The notes: generated by a model from the letters alone, not told the origin. Positions 34,513 to 44,235 are shown, counted from the first letter of the stretch. The stretch is 64,000 nt of DNA from Aurantiacibacter poecillastricola (GCF_030730945.1 NZ_JAVAMS010000002.1:186001-250000), one strand, 5' to 3'. Translations and numbers: made by a program.

Positions 34513-35697
34513 TCAAAAAGCCGATAATCCGGTTATCGCGCGCCCCAGGATTAGCGCGTGGACATCGTGCGTGCCTTCATAGGTGTTCACCGTTTCCAGG
34601 TTCAGCATGTGCCGCATGACCTGGTATTCGTCGGAAATCCCGTTTCCGCCATGCATGTCGCGGGCATGGCGCGCGATATTCAGCGCCTTGCCGACATTGT
34701 TGCGCTTCACGATGGAGATCATTTCCGGCGCGAACCGCCCCTCGTCCATCAGGCGGCCGACCCTCAGCGATGCCTGCAGACCGAGGCTGATCTCGGTCAC
34801 CATGTCGGCCAGCTTGAGCTGGTAGAGCTGTTTGGAGGCGAGCGGCACGCCGAACTGCTCGCGGTCGAGACCATACTGGCGCGCGGCGTGATAGCAGAAC
34901 TCCGCTGCACCCATGCTGCCCCAGCTGATGCCGTAGCGAGCGCGATTGAGACAGCCGAAGGGGCCCTTGATCCCCTCCACATTGGGCAGGAGCGCATCGG
35001 CGGGCAGCTTCACCTCGTCCATCTGGATCATGCCCGTCGTGGAGGCACGCAAGGACAGCTTGCCACCGATCTTGGGGGCTTCCAGCCCCTTCATGCCCTT
35101 TTCCAGCACGAAACCGCGGATCTTGCCGCCATGCGCTTCGGACTTGGCCCAGACCACGAAGACATCGGCGAAGGGGGAGTTGGAAATCCACGTCTTCGCG
35201 CCCGAAAGCGAATAGCCGTCGCCGTCCTTCTTCGCATGGGTTCGCATGCCCGCCGGGTCCGATCCCGCATCGGGCTCGGTAAGGCCGAAACAGCCGATCA
35301 GTTCGCCCGAGGCAAGGCCGGGAAGATATTTCTGCTGCTGCTCGTCCGATCCGTAGGCATGGATGGGGTACATGACGAGGCTCGACTGGACGCTGGCCAT
35401 GGAGCGATAGCCGCTGTCCACGCGCTCGATCTCGCGGGCGACGAGACCGTAGGCGACATAGCTCGCGCCCGCCCCGCCGAATTCCTCGGGGATGGTGACG
35501 CCCAGCATGCCGGCCGCGCCCATCTGCGGAAAGAGCTCGTGCGCGTCGATTTCCTTGGCGAAATCCTCGATCACCCGCGGTTGCAGGGTCGATTGCGCAA
35601 AGGAATGCGCGGCGTCGCGGATGAGGCGCTCGTCCTCGTCCAGCTGGTCATCGAGATTGAAGGGATCGGCCCAATCGAAGGGCACCATGTCGGCCAT
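34513..35697 (-). CDS. gcdH: Glutaryl-CoA dehydrogenase (acyl-CoA dehydrogenase family)
   Basis: The 394-residue flavoenzyme oxidises and decarboxylates glutaryl-CoA to crotonyl-CoA during lysine, tryptophan and some aromatic degradation. Typical family segments are [19 protein letters not shown] (FAD and substrate loop), [24 protein letters not shown] and RQFG-type [14 protein letters not shown]. The C-terminal [21 protein letters not shown] carries the catalytic Glu and is diagnostic for the glutaryl-CoA subfamily. The start at 35697 has AAAGGAG upstream. It is a single gene here, flanked by OmpA and a response regulator. Confidence 0.9.
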   Translation of the reverse strand: MADMVPFDWADPFNLDDQLDEDERLIRDAAHSFAQSTLQPRVIEDFAKEIDAHELFPQMGAAGMLGVTIPEEFGGAGASYVAYGLVAREIERVDSGYRSMASVQSSLVMYPIHAYGSDEQQQKYLPGLASGELIGCFGLTEPDAGSDPAGMRTHAKKDGDGYSLSGAKTWISNSPFADVFVVWAKSEAHGGKIRGFVLEKGMKGLEAPKIGGKLSLRASTTGMIQMDEVKLPADALLPNVEGIKGPFGCLNRARYGISWGSMGAAEFCYHAARQYGLDREQFGVPLASKQLYQLKLADMVTEISLGLQASLRVGRLMDEGRFAPEMISIVKRNNVGKALNIARHARDMHGGNGISDEYQVMRHMLNLETVNTYEGTHDVHALILGRAITGLSAF

Positions 35698-35789
35698 TGC
35701 AAATAGTCTCCTTTGCAACCGACCTAGTTGCTCGCGCGCGGTGCGGCAAGGAGAGGCTGTGCGCCGGGAGCGGTCCCGACCGGAAAGGC

Positions 35790-36170
35790 CTAGTGAGCCA
35801 GCTTCCTCGCCTTGCCCATCATGGCCATGAGCTTGCTGGGAGGGCACGGCTTCTCGGCGGCCTGGGCATCGGGATAGCGCTGGGCGATCTCGCGTTCGGT
35901 GAAATGACCGGAATGGAAGATGATCGGCACCCCGGCTTCCGTCAGAACGTCAGCCAAGGGGAATACTTCGCCATCGGCCGTCATCACGTCGAGAATGGCG
36001 AAATCGGGCATTTCCTGGTCGATGGCGATCATCGCATGATCGCGCGTCGCATAGGGGCCTTCCACGCGGAAACCCATGTCGCGCACGGTCTCCGACAGGT
36101 CGAGGGCAATGATGACCTCATCTTCCACGACCAGCACCGTGGGCTGGTGGTTTTCTGCCTGACTTGCCAT
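35790..36170 (-). CDS. Single-domain response regulator
   Basis: This 126-residue receiver has all canonical residues: acidic pair Glu16-Asp17 (VVEDEV), phospho-acceptor Asp61 in [10 protein letters not shown], Ser87 in FHSGHF and Lys107 in AEKPCP. There is no output domain. Proteins of this type in Alphaproteobacteria act as phosphate sinks or CheY-like effectors. They often partner with HWE/HisKA2 kinases, and the [12 protein letters not shown] opening is usual for that subgroup. No kinase gene is adjacent. It lies 93 bases from the start of the gcdH gene on the same strand. Confidence 0.87.
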   Translation of the reverse strand: MASQAENHQPTVLVVEDEVIIALDLSETVRDMGFRVEGPYATRDHAMIAIDQEMPDFAILDVMTADGEVFPLADVLTEAGVPIIFHSGHFTEREIAQRYPDAQAAEKPCPPSKLMAMMGKARKLAH

Positions 36171-36263
36171 TGCTCGATTGTCTCTCGGTTGCTCTGATCT
36201 TCTCGCGAGATTTAACCATTACGCTCGGGGCGACGCCGGGGTTCCCGAAGCGCGACAGCCCTC

Positions 36264-36953
36264 TCAGGAGGTGCGGCCGAACTTCTCCTCGTAGGCGGCG
36301 GTATCGCCCGACTGCAGGAGGCGCGCCTGCTCCACCCAGTTGTCCCGCCGGATACGACCCTGGAAGCGGCCGAGTTGCGCATCGACGCGGTCTATATCGG
36401 CTTCGTCCCAGCCGGCGATCTGGCTGAAACTGGTCACGCCCTGTTCGTGCAGGATGGTGACCAGCTTGGGGCCGACACCCTTGATGCGGGAAAGATCGTC
36501 TCCGGCGGACGAGGCAGGAGAAGCCGGGGTCGAGCCTTCGCTTTCGTGCGGCGGCACATCCTTCATCGCCTCGCGCATGGGCACGCCGTCACCGGTTTCG
36601 GCGTCGGTGCCCAAGGGGGAAGCGGCGGTACTGTCCGCATTCGCCGCGGCGGAGGTGGGGCCGGGCGAGGCAGCCGTGCGCGCGGCCTCGGCATCCTGCG
36701 CGTCCGTGGCAATGGGCGGTGCGCCGCGCGGCGCGGGCTCTCCGTTCTTGGCGGGCTCGTTCCTGCCGGCGGCAACAGGGGGCGAATCGATCAGCGCCTG
36801 GTTGCGCTTCGCCCCTGTTCCGACCTGTTCGTCCCTCTCGTCCCGCTCCACCTTGGTGCGGCGCGAGGCGACGAAGATCCACCACGCCACCAGCAGCCCG
36901 ATTACCAGCGCGGCAAGGACCAGGATCCAGTTCGCCTGCACAACTTCAGCCAT
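36264..36953 (-). CDS. Membrane protein with C-terminal helix-hairpin-helix domain
   Basis: The protein has 229 residues. A single N-terminal membrane helix (WILVLAALVIGLLVAWWIFV) precedes a roughly 110-residue low-complexity cytoplasmic linker rich in Ala, Pro, Glu and Ser. The C-terminal helix-hairpin-helix/SAP-like domain carries LSRIKGVGPKLVTILHEQGVTS in outline, SQIAGWDEADIDRVDAQLG and WVEQARLL. The same domain occurs at the end of several NuoE-like and ribosomal-associated alphaproteobacterial proteins, where it may bind nucleic acid or protein. It follows the 30-residue membrane protein by 18 bases, and both follow an OmpA-like gene. An in-frame function in envelope assembly is only inferred. 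Confidence 0.75.
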   Translation of the reverse strand: MAEVVQANWILVLAALVIGLLVAWWIFVASRRTKVERDERDEQVGTGAKRNQALIDSPPVAAGRNEPAKNGEPAPRGAPPIATDAQDAEAARTAASPGPTSAAANADSTAASPLGTDAETGDGVPMREAMKDVPPHESEGSTPASPASSAGDDLSRIKGVGPKLVTILHEQGVTSFSQIAGWDEADIDRVDAQLGRFQGRIRRDNWVEQARLLQSGDTAAYEEKFGRTS

Positions 36954-36971
36954 GTTCGTTTCTCCGAATAT

Positions 36972-37064
36972 TCATGCGTCGCGTCCCCAGATGGCCCAGC
37001 CCATGCCCAGCCCTATGGCATAGGCAAGCAGCATGAGAACCATCACTTCCATCCAGATCGGCAT
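36972..37064 (-). CDS. 30-residue single-span membrane protein
   Basis: A tiny reading frame encodes 30 residues: MPIWMEVMVLMLLAYAIGLG at the start and a GWAIWGRDA ending. It has one hydrophobic helix and two Trp near the membrane faces. A strong GAAGGAAAG Shine-Dalgarno lies 3 bases before the ATG. It sits 55 bases after the OmpA-like gene and 18 bases before the HHH membrane protein, in the same orientation, so all three are probably one transcript. The ribosome site and hydrophobic pattern make it credible despite its size. No function is known to me; a small subunit or regulator of the neighbour is possible. Confidence 0.7.
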   Translation of the reverse strand: MPIWMEVMVLMLLAYAIGLGMGWAIWGRDA

Positions 37065-37119
37065 CGGCTTTCCTTCGCGCTGCGCTTTGCAGCAGGTGGT
37101 TCGATTCGGGCAACTCGCC

Positions 37120-37860
37120 CTAGCGTGCGCTGGGCGTATCGACCGGGGTCGGCATCAGCGGCTGGGTCGAGATGACCGAGAATTCGATACGACGGTTGGC
37201 GGGATCGGTCGGTTCCAGCCCTTCGACCGGATGGGAGGAGCCCTCACCCTCCACCCGCAGGGCCGCGGACGGGATCCCGCGCCGCACCAGAGCCGCGCGA
37301 ACGGCATCGGCGCGCTCGGCGGAAAGGGCGATATTCGCCTCCTCCGGCCCGGAGCGATCGGTGTGCCCGCTGATCTGGATCACCGCGCCGACACAGGGGG
37401 TAAGCGCCGTCGCGACTTCGTCGAGCAGGGAGCGGCTGGCGATGTCGATGCGCGAGGAGCTTTCCTCGAAGCGGATCGTGCGGGCACGCAGCAGCGCCTG
37501 CACGTCTTCCTGGCAGTGGAGCGGATTGAAGTGATCCTCCACCATCATGTCGCCATCGGACCAGCTGATCCCGCCGACCCCTGGCAGGTCCGCCACGGCG
37601 CGGGCGATGCGGGCGCGGGTGGTTTCGTCCAGCGGTTCCCCGCCAACGAGGACGGGGTGGCGACTGGGCCAGCCATTGGGCGAGGTGAAGCGCGCCTGCA
37701 CCTGGTCGCCGCCGCCCGCTTGTGCGATGGCGGCAGGAGCGGCGTCGGCAAGACGCTGGGCAATCTGCGGCGCGCTGACCCCGCCGAAGACGAAGGCCAG
37801 CGTGATACAGCTAATTAGGCCGACGGCTAGGGCTGTCTGCGGCTTGCGAAGGATATTCAT
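37120..37860 (-). CDS. OmpA-domain envelope protein
   Basis: This 246-residue protein has an N-terminal hydrophobic signal or anchor (ALAVGLISCITLAFVFGGVSA). A BON-like or irregular middle contains ISWSDGDMMVEDHFNPL. The OmpA C-terminal domain has VIQISGHTDRSGPEEANIALSAERADAVRAALVRRGIP and NRRIEFSV. The domain binds peptidoglycan. There is no outer-membrane barrel, so it is a periplasmic or inner-membrane-tethered peptidoglycan-binding protein. It leads the short operon with the 30-residue protein and the HHH membrane protein. Confidence 0.83.
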   Translation of the reverse strand: MNILRKPQTALAVGLISCITLAFVFGGVSAPQIAQRLADAAPAAIAQAGGGDQVQARFTSPNGWPSRHPVLVGGEPLDETTRARIARAVADLPGVGGISWSDGDMMVEDHFNPLHCQEDVQALLRARTIRFEESSSRIDIASRSLLDEVATALTPCVGAVIQISGHTDRSGPEEANIALSAERADAVRAALVRRGIPSAALRVEGEGSSHPVEGLEPTDPANRRIEFSVISTQPLMPTPVDTPSAR

Positions 37861-37971
37861 GTCCCCATGCTTCTAGCCCGAGGAATCAGGGCCCGTCGAG
37901 GCCCTGTGCAAGACTGACGTAGCGCTGGCTCGCAAAGCGCTTCCTGGGGGATGCCTGAATGCGCCAGCAAG

Positions 37972-39537
37972 CTAGAGCGGCGGTCTTTCCGGCGGTGGCC
38001 GGGGATTGTCCTCGGTCCTGCTTTTCTTGCTGAACAACACCCTGTCCTCCGGGCCGAAGCCGCGGGTCCAGATGATGTATCCGTAGACGCCGATGATTGC
38101 CGGGATGCCGAACGCAAGTTCTGCCCATTCCGGCAGGAGGATGGCGAGCTGTCCGACCAGCACCGCCGCGGCTGCGGCCCAGACAAGCGTCCAGCGCCAG
38201 TTGTTGATCGAGTGGCCCAGGATGCGGCTGAGCATCAGCGCCTTCACCAGCGAGGCGACGCCCAGCGCCACCATCAGTGCGCCAGCAGCGCAGGCCGCCC
38301 GCCAGATGTCGGCTCTCTGCGGGTCGGTGAACTCCATCGTCTCGATCACCAGCATGGCCGCGACGGTCAGCGCAGCCTGCAGGCAGATGGTGGCGATGGA
38401 TACCCAGAGATTGCGGAGCCGCGCTACATATATCAGCGCTGCCTCCGAAACGACGGCGGTGGCAGCAACCACTTCTGCCGCCAGAAGGAAGGCAAGGGCG
38501 GCAGTGCCGGGCACGAACTCGCCCTCGTCCCCCATCAGCCCCATCAGCGCCTCGCCGGGAATACCTAGCGCCAGCGCGATGCCCGCCTGCGCGGCGACGA
38601 TCCAGAAGCCCACCTGGCACACCTGCCGGGCAATGGCGGCGTAGTCCTTTTCTTTCAGCTTGGCGGTGATCACCGGGCCGAGGATCGGCTCGAAACTCGT
38701 CTTCAGCTTTTGTGGCAGGCTGGCGACCTGCTGTGCCATCCAGTAGATGCCGAGCGCCACGGGCCCTGCAAACCAGCCGAGGATCAGCAGGTCTACTCGC
38801 CGCGTGCCCCATTCGATGGCATCGGTGACGGCCAGAGGGAGTGCCCGCATCACCATCGGCCCGATGCGGGCGGGGTGGGGGGACCAGCCTTTCGGCAGTC
38901 CGTAAGTGCGGAAGAATGGTACCAGCGCCGTCACCAGCCCGGCGAAGATCGAGGCGATATAGGCAAGGATCAGCCCGCCATCGCCGATCTGCGGCATGAA
39001 CCAGAACGCGCCTGCCAGGATCGAGATCGTCCACGGCTCCACCACGGCGCGGGCGCGAACGGTCGTGCCAATGTCGTATTTGAACGCCTGCGCCGCCAGC
39101 ACGATCTCGGTCAGCGCGTAGCCGGGAATGGCGAGTACGATCCAGCGGTCGAGCTCGCTCGACATGCCATTGGGAAACAGCGGAGCGGGGAAGAGGAAAT
39201 AGGCGATCCCCGCAATGCTGGAGAACACCAGCGCCACCAGCATGGAATCGGCGATGAGGTTCACCTCCGCGCCTTCACCCTCTCGCAAACGTTGGGCAAG
39301 GCCGCGCTTCTCGCCGATCGAGCAGACGAGCGCGGTCAGCTCGACGACCAGCAGCGCATAGGCGTAAATGCCCAGCGCCTCGGCCCCGTAAAGCTGGCCG
39401 GCGATGAACAGGAAGGGCAGGCGCGCCAGCAGGCGCAGCACGAAGCCGAAGAAGTTCGTGCGCCCGCCCTTGGCCAGCGCGGCAATATCGCCGCCCGGTT
39501 CCTCCGCGGCCCGTTCCTTCGCCGTCGGCGTATTCAA
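37972..39537 (-). CDS. Polysaccharide flippase (Wzx/MATE-like membrane protein)
   Basis: This 521-residue protein has about 12-14 membrane helices, in the polysaccharide biosynthesis/Wzx family. Recognisable parts are the first helices FFGFVLRLLARLPFLFIAGQLYGAEALGIYAYALLV in outline, EWGTRRVDLLILGWFAGPVALGIYWMAQQVASLPQKLK and GFWIVAAQAGIALALGIPGEALM. The best start is a TTG at 39537 sharing bases with the gpsA stop (TTGA); upstream reading overlaps gpsA. Substrates are lipid-linked oligosaccharides or similar. Sitting behind tsaD and gpsA is a conserved sphingomonad arrangement rather than a glycan locus, since no glycosyltransferases are nearby. Confidence 0.78.
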   Translation of the reverse strand: MNTPTAKERAAEEPGGDIAALAKGGRTNFFGFVLRLLARLPFLFIAGQLYGAEALGIYAYALLVVELTALVCSIGEKRGLAQRLREGEGAEVNLIADSMLVALVFSSIAGIAYFLFPAPLFPNGMSSELDRWIVLAIPGYALTEIVLAAQAFKYDIGTTVRARAVVEPWTISILAGAFWFMPQIGDGGLILAYIASIFAGLVTALVPFFRTYGLPKGWSPHPARIGPMVMRALPLAVTDAIEWGTRRVDLLILGWFAGPVALGIYWMAQQVASLPQKLKTSFEPILGPVITAKLKEKDYAAIARQVCQVGFWIVAAQAGIALALGIPGEALMGLMGDEGEFVPGTAALAFLLAAEVVAATAVVSEAALIYVARLRNLWVSIATICLQAALTVAAMLVIETMEFTDPQRADIWRAACAAGALMVALGVASLVKALMLSRILGHSINNWRWTLVWAAAAAVLVGQLAILLPEWAELAFGIPAIIGVYGYIIWTRGFGPEDRVLFSKKSRTEDNPRPPPERPPL

Positions 39538-40517
39538 GCCGTATGCCCCTCGGCCTTCAGCGGGCGTGCGAGCAGCGCGGTCACGACATCGCGCGCGGGC
39601 TTGCCGCCCAGCAATTCGTTGACCGCATCGGTGATCGGCATGGAGACGCCGTGCTCGGCCGCGATCCTGCACAGGACGGGCGCGGTATGCGCACCTTCCG
39701 CCACGGTGCGCTTGTCCGACAGCGCTTCCTCGGCGCTCATTCCCTCGCCCAGCGCCTTGCCGAGCGAAAAATTGCGGCTGGAGGTGGAGGAACAGGTGAG
39801 CACGAGGTCGCCAAGCCCGCACAGTCCCGCCATGGTGTCGAAACTCGCGCCTTCCTTGGCACCGAAACGCGCCATCTCGGCAAAGCCGCGCGTGATGAGC
39901 GCGTTGCGTGCATTCTGCCCGAGGCCGAGCCCTTCCACCACGCCGCAGGCAATGGCGAGCACGTTCTTGACCGCTCCGCCGATTTCCGCGCCGATCACGT
40001 CGTCGGAGTAATAGGGCCGGAAATTGGGCCGCGCGATGGCCGGGGCCAGCCGCTCCCACTGCACTTCCTCGCCACCGCAGGCGAGAGTGACGGCAGCGGG
40101 CAGGCCGGCTGCGACTTCATGGGCGAAGGTGGGACCGGAGAGGACCGCAATGTCGGCTTCGGGAGCGGCATCGCGCGCAACCTGGTGCATCATGCGCCCG
40201 GTGCTTTGCTCGATCCCCTTGGAACACAGCACGAGATCGCGCGGAAACCGCTCCATGCGGGCCATGACTTCGCCCAGGTGCTGCGCGGGCGTGACCATCA
40301 GGAAGATGTCGCACTCTTGGAGATCTGCCAGATCGCCCGTCACTTCGATATTCGCTGGGAGTTTCGCGCTCGGCAGGTAAGGCTCGTTCACGCGGCTTTC
40401 GCGCATTCTTTCGGCCAGGCCATCGCCGTGCGCCCACAGCATGACCTTGCGCCCGTCCTGCGCCAGCATCAGCGCCAGCGCGGTGCCCCATGCGCCTGCT
40501 CCGACGACGCCGATCAT
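39534..40517 (-). CDS. gpsA: NAD(P)H-dependent glycerol-3-phosphate dehydrogenase
   Basis: The 327-residue enzyme reduces dihydroxyacetone phosphate to sn-glycerol-3-phosphate for phospholipid synthesis. It begins with the Rossmann motif [13 protein letters not shown]. It also has [53 protein letters not shown] with the catalytic Lys, and [11 protein letters not shown]. It overlaps tsaD upstream (ATGA) and the flippase downstream (TTGA), so the three are translationally linked. Confidence 0.95.
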   Translation of the reverse strand: MIGVVGAGAWGTALALMLAQDGRKVMLWAHGDGLAERMRESRVNEPYLPSAKLPANIEVTGDLADLQECDIFLMVTPAQHLGEVMARMERFPRDLVLCSKGIEQSTGRMMHQVARDAAPEADIAVLSGPTFAHEVAAGLPAAVTLACGGEEVQWERLAPAIARPNFRPYYSDDVIGAEIGGAVKNVLAIACGVVEGLGLGQNARNALITRGFAEMARFGAKEGASFDTMAGLCGLGDLVLTCSSTSSRNFSLGKALGEGMSAEEALSDKRTVAEGAHTAPVLCRIAAEHGVSMPITDAVNELLGGKPARDVVTALLARPLKAEGHTA

Positions 40518-41551
40518 GCCTTCACTCCTGCACCGCGCGCGGGCTCCGCCTCGGGATCGAGCGGCCAGCGCGGGCGGGCCTTCAGGTCGAGCGGATCTGG
40601 CGCGTAACCGGCATTCACACGTTCGAGCCCGGCCCAGGCGATCATCGCGGCATTATCGGTGCAAAGCGGCAATGGCGGCGCGGTGAAGGGGAGGCCGAAC
40701 TCGCCCGCCAGACCTTCCAGGCCCGTACGGATCACCTGGTTGGCCGCGACGCCGCCAGCCACCACCAGAGCCGAAACCGGCTCCATCGCCGACAGCGCGC
40801 GGCGGGTGCGGTCGATAATGCAGTCGAGCGCGGCCTGCTGGAAGCTGGCGGCAATGTCCGCTTCGGTGTGTTCCCCGGCTTCGTACGCCCGCAGCACCGC
40901 GCTCTTTAGCCCGGCAAAGCTGAAATGCGGTTCCTTGCTGTTCACCAGCGGACGCGGCAGGGGCACCGCTTGCGGATCGCCTTCGCGAGCCAGCCTCTCC
41001 ACCGCCGGACCGCCCGGATAGCCGAGGCCGAGGATTTTCGCGGTCTTGTCGAAGGCCTCGCCCAGCGCATCGTCGATCGTGGTGGCGAGGCGCTTGTAGC
41101 GGCCCACGCCATCTACCCGCAGGATCTGGCAGTGCCCGCCGCTCACCAGCAGCAGCGCATAGGGGAAATCGAGCGCCTCGTCGGCGAGGCGCGGGGAGAG
41201 TGCGTGGCCCTCCAGATGATTGATCGCCATCAGCGGCGTGTCGCTCGCCATGGCAAGCGCCTTGGCAGTGACGAGGCCGACCATCACGCCGCCGATCAGG
41301 CCGGGACCTGCCGTCGCTGCGATGGCATTGCAATCGGCAAGCGTCTTGCCGCTGTCCTTCAGCACGCGTTCTACCAGCGGGGCGAGGCGCTCGGCATGGG
41401 CGCGGGCGGCGATCTCTGGCACTACGCCGCCATAGGGCGAGTGCTCCACTTCCTGGCTGGCGACGACTTCGGCGAGGATCTCCCGCTTGTCCGTCACCAG
41501 CGCCGCTGCGGTTTCGTCGCAGCTGCTTTCTATGCCGAGAACCAGTGTCAT
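40514..41551 (-). CDS. tsaD: tRNA N6-adenosine threonylcarbamoyltransferase
   Basis: TsaD transfers the threonylcarbamoyl group to A37 of ANN-decoding tRNAs, with TsaB, TsaC and TsaE. The 345-residue ASKHA-fold protein shows [14 protein letters not shown], the metal-binding ARAHAERL (first His), the second His in [10 protein letters not shown], and [11 protein letters not shown]. It also has [13 protein letters not shown] and the Asp in [13 protein letters not shown]. It is divergent from hemC with only 44 bases between start codons, an arrangement common in Alphaproteobacteria. Confidence 0.96.
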   Translation of the reverse strand: MTLVLGIESSCDETAAALVTDKREILAEVVASQEVEHSPYGGVVPEIAARAHAERLAPLVERVLKDSGKTLADCNAIAATAGPGLIGGVMVGLVTAKALAMASDTPLMAINHLEGHALSPRLADEALDFPYALLLVSGGHCQILRVDGVGRYKRLATTIDDALGEAFDKTAKILGLGYPGGPAVERLAREGDPQAVPLPRPLVNSKEPHFSFAGLKSAVLRAYEAGEHTEADIAASFQQAALDCIIDRTRRALSAMEPVSALVVAGGVAANQVIRTGLEGLAGEFGLPFTAPPLPLCTDNAAMIAWAGLERVNAGYAPDPLDLKARPRWPLDPEAEPARGAGVKA

Positions 41552-41595
41552 CCCGCTTCCCCTTAGCCTGTCACACCGCTAGGGCAAGCACACCC

Positions 41596-42525
41596 ATGAC
41601 CAGCCATCCACTCCTGAAGCTCGGAACCCGCCGCTCGCCCCTCGCTCTCGCGCAGGCGGAGGAGACGCGGGCGCGGCTTTGCAAAGCGCATGGCTGGGAC
41701 AGCAATGCGGTGGAACTCGTGCCGGTCGAAGCGAGCGGCGACAAGATCCAGGACCGCCCGCTGGCCGAGATCGGCGGCAAGGCGCTGTGGACCAAGGAAC
41801 TCGACGCCTGGCTGGCGGAGGGGTTGATCGACGCCTCGGTGCATTCGCTGAAGGACGTGGAGACAATCCGTCCCGATGCCTTCACCCTCGTCGCCATCCT
41901 GCCGCGCGCCGACAAACGAGACCGACTGGTGGGAGCGGCAAGGCTCGCGGACCTGCCGAAGGGTTCTGTGATCGGCACAAGTGCCCCGCGCCGTGCGGCA
42001 CAGGCGCTGTGGCTGCGGCCCGATTGCCGCGTCGTCACGTTTCGCGGCAATGTCGCCACCCGGCTCGGCAAGCTGGAGGCAGGCGAAGCGGATGTGACTT
42101 TTTTGGCCTCCGCCGGGCTCTCGCGCCTCGGGCAGGACGATGTCGGCACCCCGCTCGCCCCCGAAGCATGGCTGCCCGCCGCAGGGCAGGGAGCCATCGC
42201 CGTCGAATGCCGTGCCGATGACAAGCGTGCCCGCGAACTGCTGGGCGCGCTCGACCACGCGCCAAGCCGCGCCGAGGTGATGGCGGAGCGGGCGCTGCTG
42301 CTGGCGCTGGGCGGCAACTGCCATTCGCCCATCGCGGTACTTTGTTCATACGACGAAAGCGAGCTGGCGATGCGAGCGGCGTTGTTCAGCCCAGCCGGGC
42401 AGGAGAAGGTTGAGGGCGAAGTGCGGTTCGCCGTCGACGACCTCAAGGCACCAGCCCAGCTCGCCGAAGACCTGCTCAAACGCGCCGCTTCGAGCATTAC
42501 GTCGGTGTTTGCAGGCCCTGAGTGA
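41596..42525 (+). CDS. hemC: Porphobilinogen deaminase (hydroxymethylbilane synthase)
   Basis: The 309-residue enzyme joins four porphobilinogen molecules into hydroxymethylbilane for heme and related tetrapyrroles. It has LKLGTRRSPLALAQAE, the active-site Asp region VHSLKDVETIRPDAF, GTSAPRRAAQ, RGNVATRLGKLE, and the dipyrromethane-attachment Cys in GGNCHSPIAV. The start at 41596 leaves a domain-proximal N-terminus. hemD starts 10 bases after its stop. Confidence 0.95.
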   Translation: MTSHPLLKLGTRRSPLALAQAEETRARLCKAHGWDSNAVELVPVEASGDKIQDRPLAEIGGKALWTKELDAWLAEGLIDASVHSLKDVETIRPDAFTLVAILPRADKRDRLVGAARLADLPKGSVIGTSAPRRAAQALWLRPDCRVVTFRGNVATRLGKLEAGEADVTFLASAGLSRLGQDDVGTPLAPEAWLPAAGQGAIAVECRADDKRARELLGALDHAPSRAEVMAERALLLALGGNCHSPIAVLCSYDESELAMRAALFSPAGQEKVEGEVRFAVDDLKAPAQLAEDLLKRAASSITSVFAGPE

Positions 42526-42535
42526 TCCTTCTCCC

Positions 42536-43204
42536 ATGATCTTCGTCCTCAGGCCCGAACCGGGTTTGCAATCGACCCTGCAACTAGCGCGGGAGATGGG
42601 GCTAGCCGCCATCGGCATGCCGCTCTTCGAAGTCATGCCGATTGCCTGGGACACTCCCGATGCGGGAGAGTTCGATGCCTTGCTGCTGGGCAGCGCCAAT
42701 GCGGTGCGCCATGGGGGGAAAGGGCTGGAGGCTTACCGCGATTTACCTGTTCACGCCGTGGGCAAGGCTACCGCCGAGGCTGCGCGGGAGGCCGGGTTTA
42801 CCGTGGCAACCGTGGGCGAGGGCGGGCTGCAAGCCGTGCTCGACGCGAACGCGCAGCCGACGCGCTATCTGCGGCTTGGCGGGGTGGAAACCGTGCCACT
42901 GGAACCCGGCCGTCACACCATAGCGAAGCGCGCCGTATACGAGGTTCGCCCCTTGCCCATCACTGGCAGCGCGCAGATCGGATTGAGGACGGGTACACCC
43001 TGCATCCTCCTCCACAGCGCCGCTGCCGCGCGCCATTTCGGGGCGGAGATCGACAGGGTGGGTCTCGCACGATCAGCCATGCATCTGGCCTGCATCGGTC
43101 CGCGCGTTGCCGATGCCGCCGGCAGGGGCTGGGCTGCGGTGTCGAGCGCTGCCCAGCCCAATGATACGGCATTGTTGGCCTTGGCGCGCGACATGTGTCA
43201 TTAA
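42536..43204 (+). CDS. hemD: Uroporphyrinogen-III synthase
   Basis: This 222-residue protein cyclises hydroxymethylbilane with inversion of ring D. It is poorly conserved, as usual for HemD. Visible family marks are FVLRPEPGLQSTLQLARE at the start, DALLLGSANAVRHGG, PVHAVGKATAEAAREAGF, CILLHSAAAARHFG and LACIGPRVADAAGRGWAAV. The position directly after hemC and before the mitofilin-like gene is the classical alphaproteobacterial hem order and settles the identity. Confidence 0.9.
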   Translation: MIFVLRPEPGLQSTLQLAREMGLAAIGMPLFEVMPIAWDTPDAGEFDALLLGSANAVRHGGKGLEAYRDLPVHAVGKATAEAAREAGFTVATVGEGGLQAVLDANAQPTRYLRLGGVETVPLEPGRHTIAKRAVYEVRPLPITGSAQIGLRTGTPCILLHSAAAARHFGAEIDRVGLARSAMHLACIGPRVADAAGRGWAAVSSAAQPNDTALLALARDMCH

Positions 43205-43224
43205 GGTGGCAGCCCGATAAGGCA

Positions 43225-43257
43225 GGCCGCACGAAGCTTGCGACGGGCCGCACGAAG
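43225..43257 (+). repeat. Short direct repeat before the mitofilin-like gene
   Basis: The 12-base word GGCCGCACGAAG occurs at 43225-43236 and again at 43246-43257, ending just before the GAAGGAAAG ribosome site. It may have come from a small duplication or may be a regulatory site. Confidence 0.45.
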
Positions 43258-43263
43258 GAAAGT

Positions 43264-44235
43264 ATGGATCAGAGCTACGACTTTACGCGTGCACGCACGG
43301 GGCAGCGCAGCATAAGCCTGCGCGCGGCGCTGATAGCGCTGGCGGTCGCTTTCGTGCTGGGACTGGCCATCGCCTTCACTTTCGCGGGCACCGGCAACGG
43401 GCTTGGCGGCCTTTTCAACGTGCGCAGCGAAGAGGACGCGACCACCGCGCCGGCCGATGACGGCGAATCCTTGTTGTCCAGCGAAGTCACGGCTCCCGAA
43501 CCAACTCCCAGCGCCTCCGAAAGCGCCGAAGCGGTAGCAGAGGACGCGCGCGAGGCGGTGGAGCGGGTCGAGCAGGTGGTGGAACAGCAAGGCGGACTCG
43601 ACAGCCGCGTGGCAGCGATGGAGCAGAGGCTGACCCGGCTCGACATGCAGTCGCAGGCCGCAGCGGGCAATGCCGCGCGGGCCGAGGGGCTGCTCATCGC
43701 CTTTGCCAGCCGACGTGCCATCGAACGCGGTGCACCGCTCGGCTATCTCGCCGACCAGCTACGCCTGCGTTTTGCGGAGGCGCGGCCTAATGCCGTGGAG
43801 ACCGTGATCGATGCGGCGCGCGATCCCGTGACGCTCGACAGGCTGGCAGCCCGCCTCGAAGGGCTGGCTCCCGTGCTGACCGACGGCCCGGCTGACGAGG
43901 ACGTGTTCACCCGCCTCAGCCACGAGCTTTCCTCGCTGTTTGTCGTGCGACGGGAGGACACACCCTCTCCGGTGGCCGAGCGCCGGCTGGAGCGGGCGCG
44001 ACTGTTCCTCGAAAGCGGCCGGATAGAGGCGGCGGTACAGGAAGTGCGCGCTCTCCCCAATGCTGCCGAGGCCGAGGACTGGATCGCCGACGCCGAGCGT
44101 TTCGCTGCTGCCCAGCGCGCGCTGGAGACGCTGGAAACCGCCGCCGTGCTGGATCCGCGCGGTCTGCGCGACGGGGAAGGCACTCCGGTGCAGCAGCTCA
44201 GCCCGGCCTTGCCCGGTGCGGGCGGGATCGACTAG
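43264..44235 (+). CDS. Mitofilin/HemX-like inner-membrane coiled-coil protein
   Basis: This 323-residue protein has a short cytoplasmic start, one membrane helix (about 20-42, ALIALAVAFVLGLAIAFTFA) and an acidic linker. A coiled coil (about 95-150, DAREAVERVEQVVEQQGGLDSRVAAMEQRLTRL in outline) leads into a helical C-terminal domain with a mitofilin-like end (ARLFLESGRIEAAVQEVRALP). Alphaproteobacterial proteins of this kind are ancestors of mitochondrial Mic60 and shape inner-membrane folds. It follows hemC-hemD, the conserved context for the family. Confidence 0.82.
   Translation: MDQSYDFTRARTGQRSISLRAALIALAVAFVLGLAIAFTFAGTGNGLGGLFNVRSEEDATTAPADDGESLLSSEVTAPEPTPSASESAEAVAEDAREAVERVEQVVEQQGGLDSRVAAMEQRLTRLDMQSQAAAGNAARAEGLLIAFASRRAIERGAPLGYLADQLRLRFAEARPNAVETVIDAARDPVTLDRLAARLEGLAPVLTDGPADEDVFTRLSHELSSLFVVRREDTPSPVAERRLERARLFLESGRIEAAVQEVRALPNAAEAEDWIADAERFAAAQRALETLETAAVLDPRGLRDGEGTPVQQLSPALPGAGGID

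Noticed and set aside
33349..34527. Plus-strand frames including a polyglycine tract.
   Set aside because: The polyglycine and polyarginine are the reverse complement of the polyproline codons of the OmpA gene; no start signal or domain supports a real product.
39538..40059. Upstream extension of the flippase open frame into gpsA.
   Set aside because: That part lies entirely inside gpsA and has no membrane or family character; the TTG at 39537 overlapping the gpsA stop explains the start better.
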